64,000 bases of DNA, from positions 1 through 64,000 of the forward strand of contig JAMAHW010000062.1 of assembly GCA_023627715.1 (NCBI GenBank), given 5' to 3'. The notes beneath the pieces are model-generated. The model saw nothing but the letters and a program-made list of their open reading frames with translations. It ran no database searches and was not told where the DNA came from. This document shows, in pieces, positions 23,610 through 34,314 of the stretch (position 1 is its first letter; each line of letters opens with the position of its first letter). The translations under genes and the position numbers were made by a program. The stretch is from Periconia sp. R9002. Lineage: Eukaryota > Ascomycota > Dothideomycetes > Pleosporales > Periconiaceae.

Positions 23610-24781
23610 ATGGCGGGAAAACCTCAATATACATATCTACCCTTGGTGATCTGGGCAGCGTTAGCTGCGGCTGTTCCCGCAGATCCGACCATTACTTCCG
23701 CTGCACTGCTTCCTAGGCAAGCCGATGCCGCTTTTATAGGCTGGCTATCGTATAACGGCTCTTGTAGTTGACCATAAATCTTCATTCTCTGCATTTGCTG
23801 ACTCCGTTAGGGTCTTCCATGGCTTGCAATCCAGGACTCACATGGTTTCAAAAAGGCAGCTATGCTCAGTGCTGTCCAGATACATTAGCTAGCTGTCATG
23901 CACCAACGGCTTGCTTTGGCGGATCGCAGATCTACCCGTTTTCAACCACTACCATCACCACCGCTTGGTACGCAATGATTTTTATGCCCCATTTGCACAA
24001 TAGTTCTCTAACATGCACGTAGCACAGGCAACTACAACGACAAAGCTGCCTCCATATGCAATACAGCCTTCATATACGAGAGCTTCGGTGACCCAAATCC
24101 CAAAACCGATATCATCTGCGGAGATTCGTCAGTGAATTGGTCCTATTATCGTAATATGCCGGCGACAGCTACAGAGAAAGCCTCATCCAGTATGTTACTC
24201 GTTCTCTTCTGTATGCACCAAGTACATTGATTTTGGTCTCACAATATATAGCATCTACCTCAAATCCAGCCCCATCATCATCACCCAAAGACCAAAAATC
24301 CCGCCCCAAAACATGGATCATCGGCGCGATAGTCGGACCCATCGCAGGTGTCGCTTTGTCCGCCGTAATCCTTTTTCTGCTCATCCGTCGTAACAACCAA
24401 GCACCATACCAGTCATCTACCTCCCAGTCTGGAACCGCGGCCATGGGTCCTCCCTCAGAAGTGACTCCCTTCTCCGACGTCAAACCTCAGATAGGGCAAA
24501 GCGCAACTATCCAGAATTTTAGCCAATCTGCGCAATACAGTCCGAATCATTCGTACCATCACCAGTCTGGCATGACTTTTCCGCCCGCGTCGCCGGCTCC
24601 GCAGTATAGCGCTCCTAGTTCACCGCCACCACAGGGTATGTTTCCCGCCGAGTCGAGGTATGGACATGTAGCGGTTGAAGCATCGGAGCTGGGGGCTGTG
24701 AGTGCTGTTGCTGCCCCAGCTTCCTCCATGGGGCAAATGTATACTGTGGAATTGTCTGGTGGTGAGCGTGTGAGAAGGTAG
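23610..24781 (+). CDS. Cys-rich single-pass membrane protein with cytoplasmic tail
   Basis: Exons 23610-23763, 23811-23967, 24023-24189 and 24252-24781 join in phase to 335 residues. A signal peptide (LPLVIWAALAAAVPA) leads into a Cys-rich ectodomain (ACNPGLTWFQKGSYAQCCP, SCHAPTACFGG, SICNTAFIYESFGDPNP, DIICG). A Ser/Pro stalk, one transmembrane helix (WIIGAIVGPIAGVALSAVIL, then FLLIRR) and a Pro/Ser/Tyr/Gln-rich cytoplasmic tail follow. The plan resembles fungal Mid2/WSC-like surface sensors and a common but uncharacterised filamentous-fungal receptor-like family. An in-frame ATG exists at 23559, but the later Met gives a better signal peptide. The second acceptor (TAG at 24020-24022) was chosen by reading phase and is the least certain junction. 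Confidence 0.78.
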
Positions 24782-25188
24782 GTTTGGGATGTTGTTGCAT
24801 GCGAGACACAGAGATGAAACCAACTTTTGCCCTGAGCGCAGGTAATTAGAAAAGCACAATAAAATCAATCTCTTTTCTTGTTTACAAAAATTTCGCGACG
24901 GTGAATATCAAGCGTCATTGGTACGTCCATTATACGGTAAGATCAACTGAAGCTTGCAAATCTATACTAATCCCTATTAATAATTCAATTTGTTAATACT
25001 GCACAAATCTTACTGCTATGCCGATAATATTTTATTCTTTTTGATGTATCATTCAAATTGTGGAAACCCTCAAGCAATCTAACATGTATCTACCAGCGCC
25101 ATTACTCCGACACTTCAATTTCTTTTGATGAAATGGGAAACAATCTGATTCTCTTGATTCTCTCTCCTCTCTGCTATAGCTCCATCTT
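24782..25188. other. Convergent intergenic region, AT-rich
   Basis: AT-rich spacer between two convergent genes; nothing recognisable beyond probable 3' untranslated sequence. Confidence 0.6.
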
Positions 25189-27159
25189 TTATTCCTCATT
25201 TTCCGCTTCCGGTGATTCTGGCGAATAGATTGGAGAAGTGGATGAGTAGGGTATAGGATACGGTGGGTCTTGCTGAGGATCCGGAGAGTTCGGCCGAAGA
25301 TCTGGGGGGAAATACTGAGGGGATGTGGGAGAGTAATTAGGGGACGTTGGAGTCCACTGGGGGGTGCCGGTCATATAAGGATGACCTTGGGGACTCTGAG
25401 GTGACCAGGATCTATCGTCATCACCCATACAATAAGTACAATGACAACCAGTCATACAACCAGAAGCAAGCCCAAATCGGAGCGGTGTGAAGACTCCCGT
25501 ACTGTGCAGATAACATCTAGCGATGACAGAACAGTTAATGCCCTGCTCTTCGACCATGCGCACTAGCTCATTCATCGCCGAATGCTCTTCCCAGTGAGTA
25601 TACAAAACATCATGAATCCCGTCTTCATCAATACGGAAGACAAACTCTCTCAGTTTGGGCGTCGCTGTTTTCCAAACCGGCTCTTGAACTTTAGCCCATC
25701 CTTCAAAGCTGAGCCAGGTCGGGTATTTTGCATTTGTGTCTGGGTTCCATATCTCGCCGGAGAAGAACTTTCTGAACAAGACTACGATCGGGATTCCTCC
25801 TTCCGGATAGTCAATTTCCCTTCCCTCTTGAAGGAGGGCGACGAATCCAGATCTACCCGTGGTAACTGTCAAGATTTGAAGATTCGGAGGCAGCACGCTG
25901 CCTAGGTCAGGGTACTCTGACCCACACCACCAGGCGTCGTCGTGACCAGAAAGTCTGCCCAGTGACACTTCCAGGCTGACGAGGGAAGCCAAGTTTTGGA
26001 GAGAGCCCAACCGACCAATAAAAGGAGCAACGTATTGTTCTGAATGGTAACAAAGACAAGAAGCTTTATAATGCCTGAAGATGAGGTGCATCAACGTATC
26101 CTGACGGGAATCGAATGCGCTTTTGACAAGCTCCACATCCAAGGCCTTGGTATCATCCCCGTGACCACTAATGGAATCAAACTCTAAGGTGGCGATATTG
26201 GGGCTGGATTGCAGCATGATTGCAAGGTCCGACGCTACGAATTTTGATCCTACCAAACGCAAAGTAGAAAGTCGCTCAGCTACCGGTAGCGGCTCTAAAT
26301 CAGGAAGAGAGCCCAGTTGAACACGTCGAGAATTTTGATCATGTTCCCTCGAAGAGTCCTTGTCAGGACCTACGGTGAGGCTTTCCAACGCAGGAAGCTG
26401 GTACAGAGTGCGAAGTATTGAATGAATCAGCGGCGCCTCTTCTTCGGGCGCCGCGAGCGTGAAATCAACAAAGCGAATGGCAACTCGAGATAACTGGCCC
26501 AAGGCTTTGTATCCTCTGCTGGACCCTGAAGATTCAGCTGCCTCATGCAGAAGATTCATCAGCCAAGGATTCCACCCCAGAAGATCGAGGCGAATGGATA
26601 GTGCTCGAATCTGAGGGCACTGGTACAGCAAAAGCGTTACTATGGCATCAAACTGGTGTTCTTCCAACGTGTTCCAACTCCAGGGCCTCTCTTGTAAAGT
26701 CGAGTAATTCCCGGCAACAGCCTCCTTCCATTGTTCAGCCCCAGAAACGCAAAGCGCATCAATGGCTCCCACAAATGCTTCGTTATCACCCGCACTAACT
26801 TTAACATCGTCATCTAACCCTTCCGCACAGAACCTCCCTCCCTTATAAACGTGGGAGATATCTACATCATGAACCAATTCCGCTAGCTTAGGCTTCGCAA
26901 TCAACGTACGCAGAAAGCTCCTCAGAGATTTTGCGCTGCTTATGTGCACCGGATCTGCAATAGTACGCTCCTCCCACTTTTTGTATTTTGACGGCAATTC
27001 TCCCGCTGCGCTACCTATCGACACTGCGCGGAATATTGCAGGCTGGCAGGTGAAGTAGAGCTCTTTACAGGTTTGTGTGAGGCTCAAAATGTCAGGCAGA
27101 GTTAGGTGCGAAAAGACATTGTTTGTGAGCTCATTCGGCAGCGTTGGGAGAGACGCCAT
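25189..27159 (-). CDS. F-box protein with RNA polymerase II CTD-like C-terminal tail
   Basis: Single exon of 656 residues. An F-box opens the protein (TLPNELTNNVFSHLTLPDIL). The middle has irregular leucine-rich segments (LSTLRLVGSKFVASDLAIML, IATLEFDSI, LESLTVGP), which suggests an LRR-like substrate domain. A small Cys cluster (ASGCMTGCHCTYCMGDD) sits at about residue 565. From about residue 577 the tail is Ser/Pro/Tyr/Thr-rich and contains YSPTSPQ at 609-615, with imperfect copies around it (WSPQSPQ, TPTSPN, SSTSPIYSPESP), matching the Rpb1 heptad YSPTSPS. It could be a substrate-recognition subunit of an SCF ligase; the role of the tail is unknown. F-box identity is firm, target unknown. 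Confidence 0.85.
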   Translation of the reverse strand: MASLPTLPNELTNNVFSHLTLPDILSLTQTCKELYFTCQPAIFRAVSIGSAAGELPSKYKKWEERTIADPVHISSAKSLRSFLRTLIAKPKLAELVHDVDISHVYKGGRFCAEGLDDDVKVSAGDNEAFVGAIDALCVSGAEQWKEAVAGNYSTLQERPWSWNTLEEHQFDAIVTLLLYQCPQIRALSIRLDLLGWNPWLMNLLHEAAESSGSSRGYKALGQLSRVAIRFVDFTLAAPEEEAPLIHSILRTLYQLPALESLTVGPDKDSSREHDQNSRRVQLGSLPDLEPLPVAERLSTLRLVGSKFVASDLAIMLQSSPNIATLEFDSISGHGDDTKALDVELVKSAFDSRQDTLMHLIFRHYKASCLCYHSEQYVAPFIGRLGSLQNLASLVSLEVSLGRLSGHDDAWWCGSEYPDLGSVLPPNLQILTVTTGRSGFVALLQEGREIDYPEGGIPIVVLFRKFFSGEIWNPDTNAKYPTWLSFEGWAKVQEPVWKTATPKLREFVFRIDEDGIHDVLYTHWEEHSAMNELVRMVEEQGINCSVIARCYLHSTGVFTPLRFGLASGCMTGCHCTYCMGDDDRSWSPQSPQGHPYMTGTPQWTPTSPNYSPTSPQYFPPDLRPNSPDPQQDPPYPIPYSSTSPIYSPESPEAENEE

Positions 27160-27620
27160 GTTGGACGTAGAGTGAGATGAAGGGAAGAGGGCAAAATCGG
27201 GGCGAGGAGGATGAATAAATGCACTTGGGGTTCAGGGGTTCTACACAGCCCCCGGGCGTTTCAGTTAGGCAGCCGGCGCGGTGGGGCACCGTCAGCATCA
27301 GGCAACGGCAGAACTGAGCGTCGCGAGATTATTCAGTTTTCACGATCGATCATTTGCGGATTTATGAAATGCGATTACCCCCCCCCCCTCCACCTGTGTC
27401 GATACCCAGGGTAGTGGTACTCTGTGAGGATCAAATTCAATTCATGAAATGCGATTAATAGATACTAGGTAGGTTTGCTAATTGTTAATTTTTAAAACTC
27501 GATATGTTCCACATCATTTCGCCCAAATTCCCCTGGCCTGTGAAGTATATATACAAAAGAAATAATCTTCTCGTTGATGTATCAGTACAGCCAAAAGTAT
27601 TCAATCATGTATCGAGAAAT
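27160..27620. other. Spacer between two minus-strand genes
   Basis: Contains a C run near 27380-27388 and a CTAGGTAGG motif near 27466. It should hold the promoter of the CTD-tailed F-box gene. No gene seen. Confidence 0.6.
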
Positions 27621-29038
27621 CTATCCTCTCTTGTCCCTAACGGGTTTTGGAGGCCGCGGCATCAAGCCTACTTCATCATCGCTATCGTCTTTCCTCCTCC
27701 CGTCCGAACTGGCCCCGCTATCGGTTAGATCGTCCAGACTTTTCGAATCTGCGATTTCGATTGTCCTGAAAGGCCCGCCGTTCTTCTTAATGACTTCTGT
27801 CTCCCTCTTGAGTCCTTGCCATTCGGGATTGGGGTCGCTCGTTATTACGATTTCTTCTGTTTTCTTGATTTGAGTACCGGTCGGTACGAAGCTTATGTGG
27901 CGCTCTTCCTCTACGGGAGGGACCGATGAATGTGAGTTGCTGAGCCGATTCTTCTTCGAAGTTTTGGCTGTGAGCTCGATGTAAGAGTTGCGTTGGAGGC
28001 GCGATGCAGTTCCGCTAGACCCATTCACACCTGTCGAGTTGTATTCGTGTGCCACGGAGGCATGGCCGGGACGACGAGCTTTGGAGACTGCGATGCGCTT
28101 GATCAGGTTCGCCATTGTCATTTCGATGTTCAGTTTGACGAGGTATGCCAAGGGATGGAATTGGATATATCTATTCAAATTAGTTACTTGATTTGGAGAG
28201 AGATACGCCGACTCACACAAAGGAGTTGGGGATCGACATGGCCACAATAATCATTACGTCCATGAGAAGTGAAATGACGATGATACGTTGGTTGAAACGT
28301 AGCAACTTGTTGTATTTCTGAAGACCATTGTTGATCAAATTCGCCTTGACTGTCTTCAAGAAATACCCGTTAAGCAACGCATCGATGAACAGATATAACA
28401 CTTTCTCAATGCGGTCCCAAATCTCGTTAATGTGGATGTATCTATGACTTATCTGCAAACGAGCAGGTATCCAGATGTTGAAGACGCTGATGTTGATGGC
28501 GGTGACAATGATTGCAGTGCCGATCATGATATGGCGAGATAGCTTTCGGTCAGGGACAATAACTCGAATACGGTTGATGATGATTTGAAGGAGTAATTGG
28601 ACCTGGATGCACCACCAAAATACTGCGTCTCATTAGCGTTACGGTCGAAAGCTCTTGTAAGGAGTGACCTCACATATCGTAAAATAGAATGCGAAACCTA
28701 TATCACGATTAACAACGCAAGCTCGTGTTGTCAGTAACCTTCTACTCACTAGGTCTGATGAACTTCAACAGATGCAGAAAACACTCCAATCCCATAACGA
28801 AGCAAACCACAAGCTCAAGCCATATCAACCAGACGTATGTACTTCTCCAGGGATAGCGTGATCCTTTTGTCTGTCCATATCCTAAATAGAGGGCAAGGAC
28901 AGAGAAAACGCATGTCAGACTCCATACAACCGAGGCGATGATGATATCGGCGACGGTTATCTCCTCATTTTTGTAGGTGGAAGGTATGAAAGGGCCCCAT
29001 GCAATAAAGGATGGGTCGTGTCTGAACTCTTTATCCAT
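27621..29038 (-). CDS. Multi-pass (about 7 TM) integral membrane protein
   Basis: Minus-strand exons 28750-29038, 28674-28697, 28217-28622 and 27621-28170 join in phase to 422 residues. About seven hydrophobic helices are visible: ADIIIASVVWSLTCVFSVLA, YVWLIWLELVVCFVMGLECF, a third created across the 24-bp exon (FAFYFTILFWWCIQ), then IMIGTAIIVTAINISVFNIW, VLYLFIDALLNGYFL, IIVISLLMDVMIIVAMSI and FHPLAYLVKLNIEMTMANLI. A charged, Ser-rich cytoplasmic tail ends the protein. It resembles uncharacterised filamentous-fungal integral membrane proteins. I see no transport or receptor motif and assign no substrate. All three introns carry standard donors, and phase supports the tiny exon. Confidence 0.8.
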
Positions 29039-31113
29039 GGTCTCGGGTATGTAGGTATATTATGTCGTAATGGAAGAGAGCGAAAGCCAGGAGATCGAGG
29101 ACCCGACAACGAGGTATGAAAGAAAGTCGAAAGCAGCTGCATTTGAAGTGTTGTATGGAATGCTTGGGCTCTGAACATGGATCGTCCAGGCAAACGATGC
29201 TGCCCCCTAAAAAGCAGCCATCGTGTCAACCATAGCACGGCCACCCGGGGAAATCTAGACAACGAATGACAGGGTGTACGAATATCGCTGGTAGACTGAG
29301 ATATGCGGCAGTCCCCGAGTCCCCATGGGAGCCGGTCGATCTGATCTTCAGGAAATACATGCTATCCTTGTAGACATGAAGACTCCCTGCGATATGCCTG
29401 TAACTATAGTTCGCCTCCAGTAAATCCAGGAGACGTCCCAACAATGACTCGCAGCTACCGTTGTTTCTGAAATTTGTCCGCAAATTTTTCCTCATATGGA
29501 AGCTGTGCGAAGAGTCGTACCCGCAGTGTCTACGTAGGGCTGAGATTTGCTGAGAACTAAGCCATGGTGACACGATTACACCGAACAGTTAGTGGTGATG
29601 AGACAATAAGGAAAAGCGAAGTTCTTTCTGACACCCGAATGGGTTAAATCGTCCAGTCGTGGGACGGTTACATGTATGCTTGATATGATACCGTCGATGT
29701 ACGAGTGCGCACTATTTTAGTGTTAATCCGAAACTACCATTCCTATGTGTATGCCTCATGTTCTTTCATAATTTGTGTATGTGTGTGAAGCTCTTGAAAA
29801 CAATTTAAGTCATCATGTTATCAAATTACGGGATATAAAATACCCTAATAAAGGAATATTTGCAAATTGCAAGCTTTGTTTTGGTTTTGATTTTGATTTT
29901 GTGGTTACTAGGTGATTGATAGAACCATGGTACACTAGCTTCGTATTATATCTCAAGTCGATTTTGATACGTCGCACACATTGATGCATATTTCGCCTGT
30001 AAACCCTTCAGAGAAGGGGATACCTCGATACAAACACGACTACGTACGCCACACGAGAGTTCTTTACTGGGTGGTCAGTGTCATTGTTTTCCACCTCTCG
30101 TTTTCATGGCTTTTAAGTGGACAACTAATTTTACGCTACATCCATAGATGGGCTAAAAGGCCCGAAACAGATGTTTCATTACCTCGAACTTTATCTGGCT
30201 TGAGCTGGTCTCTTGCTTGCCCGCCCTGTTACGAGTCGGATACGAGAGGCAAAAGAACGGTGCATATGCGAGGGGAACATTCTAGATACTGTACGCCAGA
30301 GACGGTCTGAACCCAAACCTGCGATTATAAACACAGACTGTGTCAGACTGGAGTTCTCAGGAAGCATGGAAGGCCCGTAAACAGTCAGTCTCATCTTATG
30401 AAATTTTGGTGATAGTACCAGCTCGGGAAAACAATGGACCGTGATCAGTACAAAGTCGCATTCATTTGCGCTTGACCTTCTGCACTTTGATTGGTATTTC
30501 CGATATCCTGGATGATGGGTGACTGGCCAAAACGTCAAATATAGAATAATGCGAATCGCACGATTCACACCGGGCTCTCAAGCATCGCCATTCAACAAAG
30601 CAGCCAAGGCCCTAAACCCTAGACCGCGCGGGAAAACAATCCCGAACCTGCCTTTTCTGCTTCCCCGCTGCTTAGAGGCAGATCCGACTCTAGATGCGGC
30701 CTCATTGCGGCTCAAGCACATTCCCGTCCCGCTGAACCCTTGGATGTATTTTGGAAAACCCCTGAATTCTAGCTACAAATCGGAGTCTAGTAATCACTAA
30801 GGACGCCTCTCATCTTTGTCTCTCATTTCTATGCTATGGAGGATTTCCAAGTCCGACCTAAGACAACGCATGAGTTGTTCGTGATCTTGCTAGCGAAATA
30901 TCTCTTTATCACATGGGCTGAGAAATTTGTTGTTAGCTAGCAAGATCCGGTCCGATCATCCTGCTACCCACAAACACTCATCGCCCGAGGCTTTCGTTAG
31001 ATAGCAACTGTATGCAAACACTAACAGCACGTAAGATCGATGACTGTGCAGGCGAAACTCGCTATTTTCACATGGTGACATTGTCCAGCCGAGGGCAATT
31101 CGTGCTTGATCCA
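29039..31113. other. 2.1-kb gene-free gap left of the hydantoin cluster
   Basis: AT-rich sequence with scattered short frames (around 29226-29573, 29981-30310, 30519-30800) that match nothing I know. A TTTTGA-type repeat lies near 29880-29902. No transposase, integrase, terminal repeats or regulator gene is visible. It could contain decayed sequence, but nothing proves that. Confidence 0.55.
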
Positions 31114-32825
31114 TTAATATACGTAAAGGTTCATGACTTCAGGGTTTTCCCTCCTCATTCTCTTGTTCTGAGCCTTGAGGGCATATTTGAGGGGCAAAGT
31201 GATGAGGATAACACCCACCGCAAAACCAATACTTGCGCCCCATGCAGTCATGTATCGGGGTGAATCGGATGACGGCCAAAGGTAGGGTGTGTATATGTTG
31301 GCTAGGCCGCCTAGCATATTACACAAGGCAAGCGCCACGGACCTTTTCTCGTTGGTTTGCCCGAGGGTAGAGCTTAGCCACGACAGCATAATATTGTTGA
31401 TGCCAAAACTGAACCCCACAAAAAGGAAGATGCTAAGCATGCGTGCGGCGAAATTGCTGGTCGCAGCTGGAATAATAAACCCAATTAGAACGATGGATTT
31501 GCATATCACGATATGCCAGGTTCGCTCGTTCCAGTGACCTGACGTCCAGGCGATGATAAGACCCACTATGGCTGCAAGGATGAAAGGTGGACAGGTCAGA
31601 GCCAATGTCACGGTTCTGCTGTATCCTAGGGTCGACATGACCGTGGGAAGGAAATTTTGGAATCCAACCGACGATATGTGGAGATTGTACATGAGACAGA
31701 ATGCCCATGTACGCCAGTCTGCCACTGCATCTCTCAGGCCAATCCAGACGTTAGTGCCTTCCTGAACATCGGTCGTGTCGATAAAGATTCGGTTGTGCGC
31801 TATTTGCCTTTCCTCTTCCGTTAACCATCTGGTAGTTAAGGGGTAATCAGGTAGGAACCAAAAGGCCAGTAGCGCGGTGGCTGCTGAAAGTGCGCCCTGT
31901 ATGATGAAGAGCCTGTCATCCAGTCAGTTCTTGAGAATCAATCTTCAGGCTTTTACGAGCACATACCATTGCCAACCAGCTAACCCGTGCTTTTGGTCAA
32001 GGCCCTCGAAGATGCCGGCTGCTATAAGCCCAGCGAACGATCCAGAAAAGTTATTGCCAGTGGTCAGGATAGCCAATCTAGTGGCTATCTCCTTACGGGT
32101 ATAGAAGAGACTGATAATGTACAAAGCTCCTGGGTAGAACTATCAAATTGTAAGCAATGCTCAAGTCTGATATATTAGATGTCAAGACCTACTGGAGCCT
32201 CCACTATCCCGAGAACAAAGCGAAGGGCGACCATGCTTGGATAACTAGTTGCCAAGAAAGACAGAAGACTGATGACTGACCATGCCAGGCAGAAGCCAGC
32301 CATGAACAAAGATGGCCGAAACCTGGTCATAAGCATATTACAGGGGATCTGGCCAAGCCTGCGCGGAATCAATCAATTTGAGATATATCTGTGATGAGCG
32401 GAGCGAGACCCACGTATATCCAACGAAAAGAATAGATACACATGTGTTATACTGTGTATTCTTCAGGCCCAAGTCTTTTTCCAGATTGTTGAGTCTTGCG
32501 TTGACAATAGCATTACGATCAAGATAGTTGAATGTGTACATAAACCATAGAATAGGCTGCATTGGTTGGCTCAGTAGGTCGTGGTGAAGAGATTGAGGCT
32601 TACCATGATATACCAATCTAGTTTCTTAACTAATTTGATCTCGCGAGGGTCCGTCTTTGCATGCGCTCCAAACTTATCCACCTTGTCCATGACGGGGAAC
32701 TTGGTGGCTTCGATATCGCCGTCTTGCATTGTCTCAACGGGGGTAATCCGATTCTGAATAGCTTCATCATCTTTTGTCTTAGTGGTACCAGTTACGCCTG
32801 GACTAGGCGGAGTAGGTGCGGTCAT
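31114..32825 (-). CDS. MFS anion transporter, Dal5/allantoate-permease type
   Basis: Minus-strand exons 32604-32825, 32414-32556, 32193-32358, 31967-32139 and 31114-31912 join in phase to 500 residues. The ACS/Dal5 subfamily is evident: KKLDWYIMPILWFMYTFNYL, DRNAIVNARLNNLEKDLGL, the family phrase GYTLGQIPCNML (usually GY-x4-PSN), RFVLGIVEAPFYPGALYI, YTRKEIATR and GWQWLFIIQGA. Members carry carboxylated nitrogen compounds such as allantoate, ureidosuccinate, nicotinate and related acids with protons at the plasma membrane. Here it starts a run of hydantoin-pathway genes, so uptake of a hydantoin or N-carbamoyl amino acid is the natural inference. Twelve hydrophobic helices fit the length. Four HGATAR sites lie in its upstream spacer. 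Confidence 0.93.
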
Positions 32826-33263
32826 GATGGGAAAGAGTGAAGGATAGTTTGTAGAGTCCTCAAGTTTTGAAATGTATTGACTATGTTGGGTTTATAGCTT
32901 CTACAATCCTTCTCGCAACGGCAGCTCCTTATCCGTGAACGAGACCAGGATGCGTTGAGGGAGCAATACTCCTGTCATGGTATATTTGACTCATCAGCGC
33001 AAGGCCATACGCCAGAAGTGGATTTCCTGACTGTCGACCTTCTACATCAGGGTCAGTTAAGACTTTTTCAAAGATAAGCGTGCGGTTGGTACTCGCAGAA
33101 ATGGGGGGAGTGGGAGATTTGATTGAATCAATCAATTGTTCTCAAAACCTCGGGCCGACCTTATCGTTCGATGATCATCGGGAAGATAAAGCAACCAGTA
33201 ATCCGACCATGTGCCTATTCTATCATTCCTCCCAAGTTACAACTATGAATATAAAACTTGTTA
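32826..33263 (-). promoter_or_regulatory. Promoter region of the Dal5-type transporter, GATA-rich
   Basis: This 438-bp spacer lies upstream of the transporter and downstream of the racemase. I count four HGATAR hexamers on either strand: AGATAA at 33072-33077 and 33184-33189, and reverse-strand copies at 33161-33166 and 33220-33225. About 1.3 would be expected by chance. AreA/NIT2-type GATA factors bind this sequence in nitrogen-regulated fungal promoters; binding here is inferred. Confidence 0.5.
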
Positions 33264-34055
33264 TTAGTACCATGCCTGGTTTCGGGCTTTGCGCCCAGCC
33301 TCCGCCGGCCGATATGCCCCACCCTTTGCCGTCCCAAGACCCTCGCGAACCAAGCCGATGAGGAATTGCACGCCGATAGTGACACCATCTACCACCATGA
33401 CTTGTCTCTGCTGCGTTCCAACAGCTCCTTCACAGGCCTCTTTCGCCCCAGTCATGCCAGCACATCCGAGCGCAAGACAATCTGCCTTTCTACCCTCTAC
33501 AAGTTCTTTGGCGGCCCGCGTCACCCCTGCAAATACCTCTTCCTTCGGCTTATTCTCTAGATCCAGGACTGAGATCTTGCAGGCAGCGCATCCCGCTGAG
33601 AAATTGGCAAATCCGTAGTCAAAGATGGTCTGCTCATGGATTATCTCGGATCTCTCGCTTGTGGTGATGATTCCCAGTTTGTTTCCGCACATTCGTGAGG
33701 CGTACAGGGCCGATTCCATGATACCGAGTACCGGTTGTTCCACTTCCTCGCGAAGGGCGGTTATGAGCGGGTGGTTGCTGAAACAGCAAACAAGAAAGGC
33801 GTCGAATTGATCTTTAATGGGCACAATCTTGCGCAAGCACTCAGCTGACGATAAAACACCGTCGACTCGACCTTCAATAGCACTGGGTGCCGGCGGAGGA
33901 GCAGTAAAGCCGTAAACTGTCACCCCTGGCGGAATTTTGCTGGAAACATTTCGAAGGCAAGCTTCGGTGATGTGAGAGGAAGAGTTTGGATTGATCAAGA
34001 GGATGGAGATCGGGGTCTGTTGAGCACCCGTGACTGACGAGAAGGTCGCATTCAT
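33264..34055 (-). CDS. Asp/Glu/hydantoin racemase family protein
   Basis: Intronless, 263 residues from the Met of MNATFSSVTG (ten codons further upstream is an alternative Met). The Asp/Glu/hydantoin racemase fold shows in ISILLINPNSSSHITE, the first catalytic-type cysteine at position 91 in AFLVCCFSNHPL, VLGIMESALYAS, NKLGIITTSERSE and the second cysteine at 198 in CLALGCAGM. The two cysteines act as the opposing acid/base pair in hydantoin racemases, which invert 5-substituted hydantoins. The yeast relative is Dcg1, of unknown function and located in the allantoin region. Placed between a Dal5-type permease and a hydantoinase, hydantoin racemisation is a strong inference, though an allantoin-type substrate is possible. 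Confidence 0.92.
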   Translation of the reverse strand: MNATFSSVTGAQQTPISILLINPNSSSHITEACLRNVSSKIPPGVTVYGFTAPPPAPSAIEGRVDGVLSSAECLRKIVPIKDQFDAFLVCCFSNHPLITALREEVEQPVLGIMESALYASRMCGNKLGIITTSERSEIIHEQTIFDYGFANFSAGCAACKISVLDLENKPKEEVFAGVTRAAKELVEGRKADCLALGCAGMTGAKEACEGAVGTQQRQVMVVDGVTIGVQFLIGLVREGLGTAKGGAYRPAEAGRKARNQAWY

Positions 34056-34314
34056 GTTGGCACAGCGAGGTAGGTAATGCTTCACGCCGTACTTTAAAAA
34101 TATGCACTTAGGAGGGAAATTGTGGTTTGGTTTGGTTCGCAGCAGTAATGGCGGGCGAGGGCGCTTTTAACATGATCCGAGGCATTTTCCCCACTTCATC
34201 ATCTGAATTGAAAAGAGTCCGGCTCCACACGGTGAAGTTCCAGATGACAAACATCAATGACGCCCAAGCAGAAATGGTTCTATGATTAACAAGTGCTACC
34301 AAAAATTGATCCAG

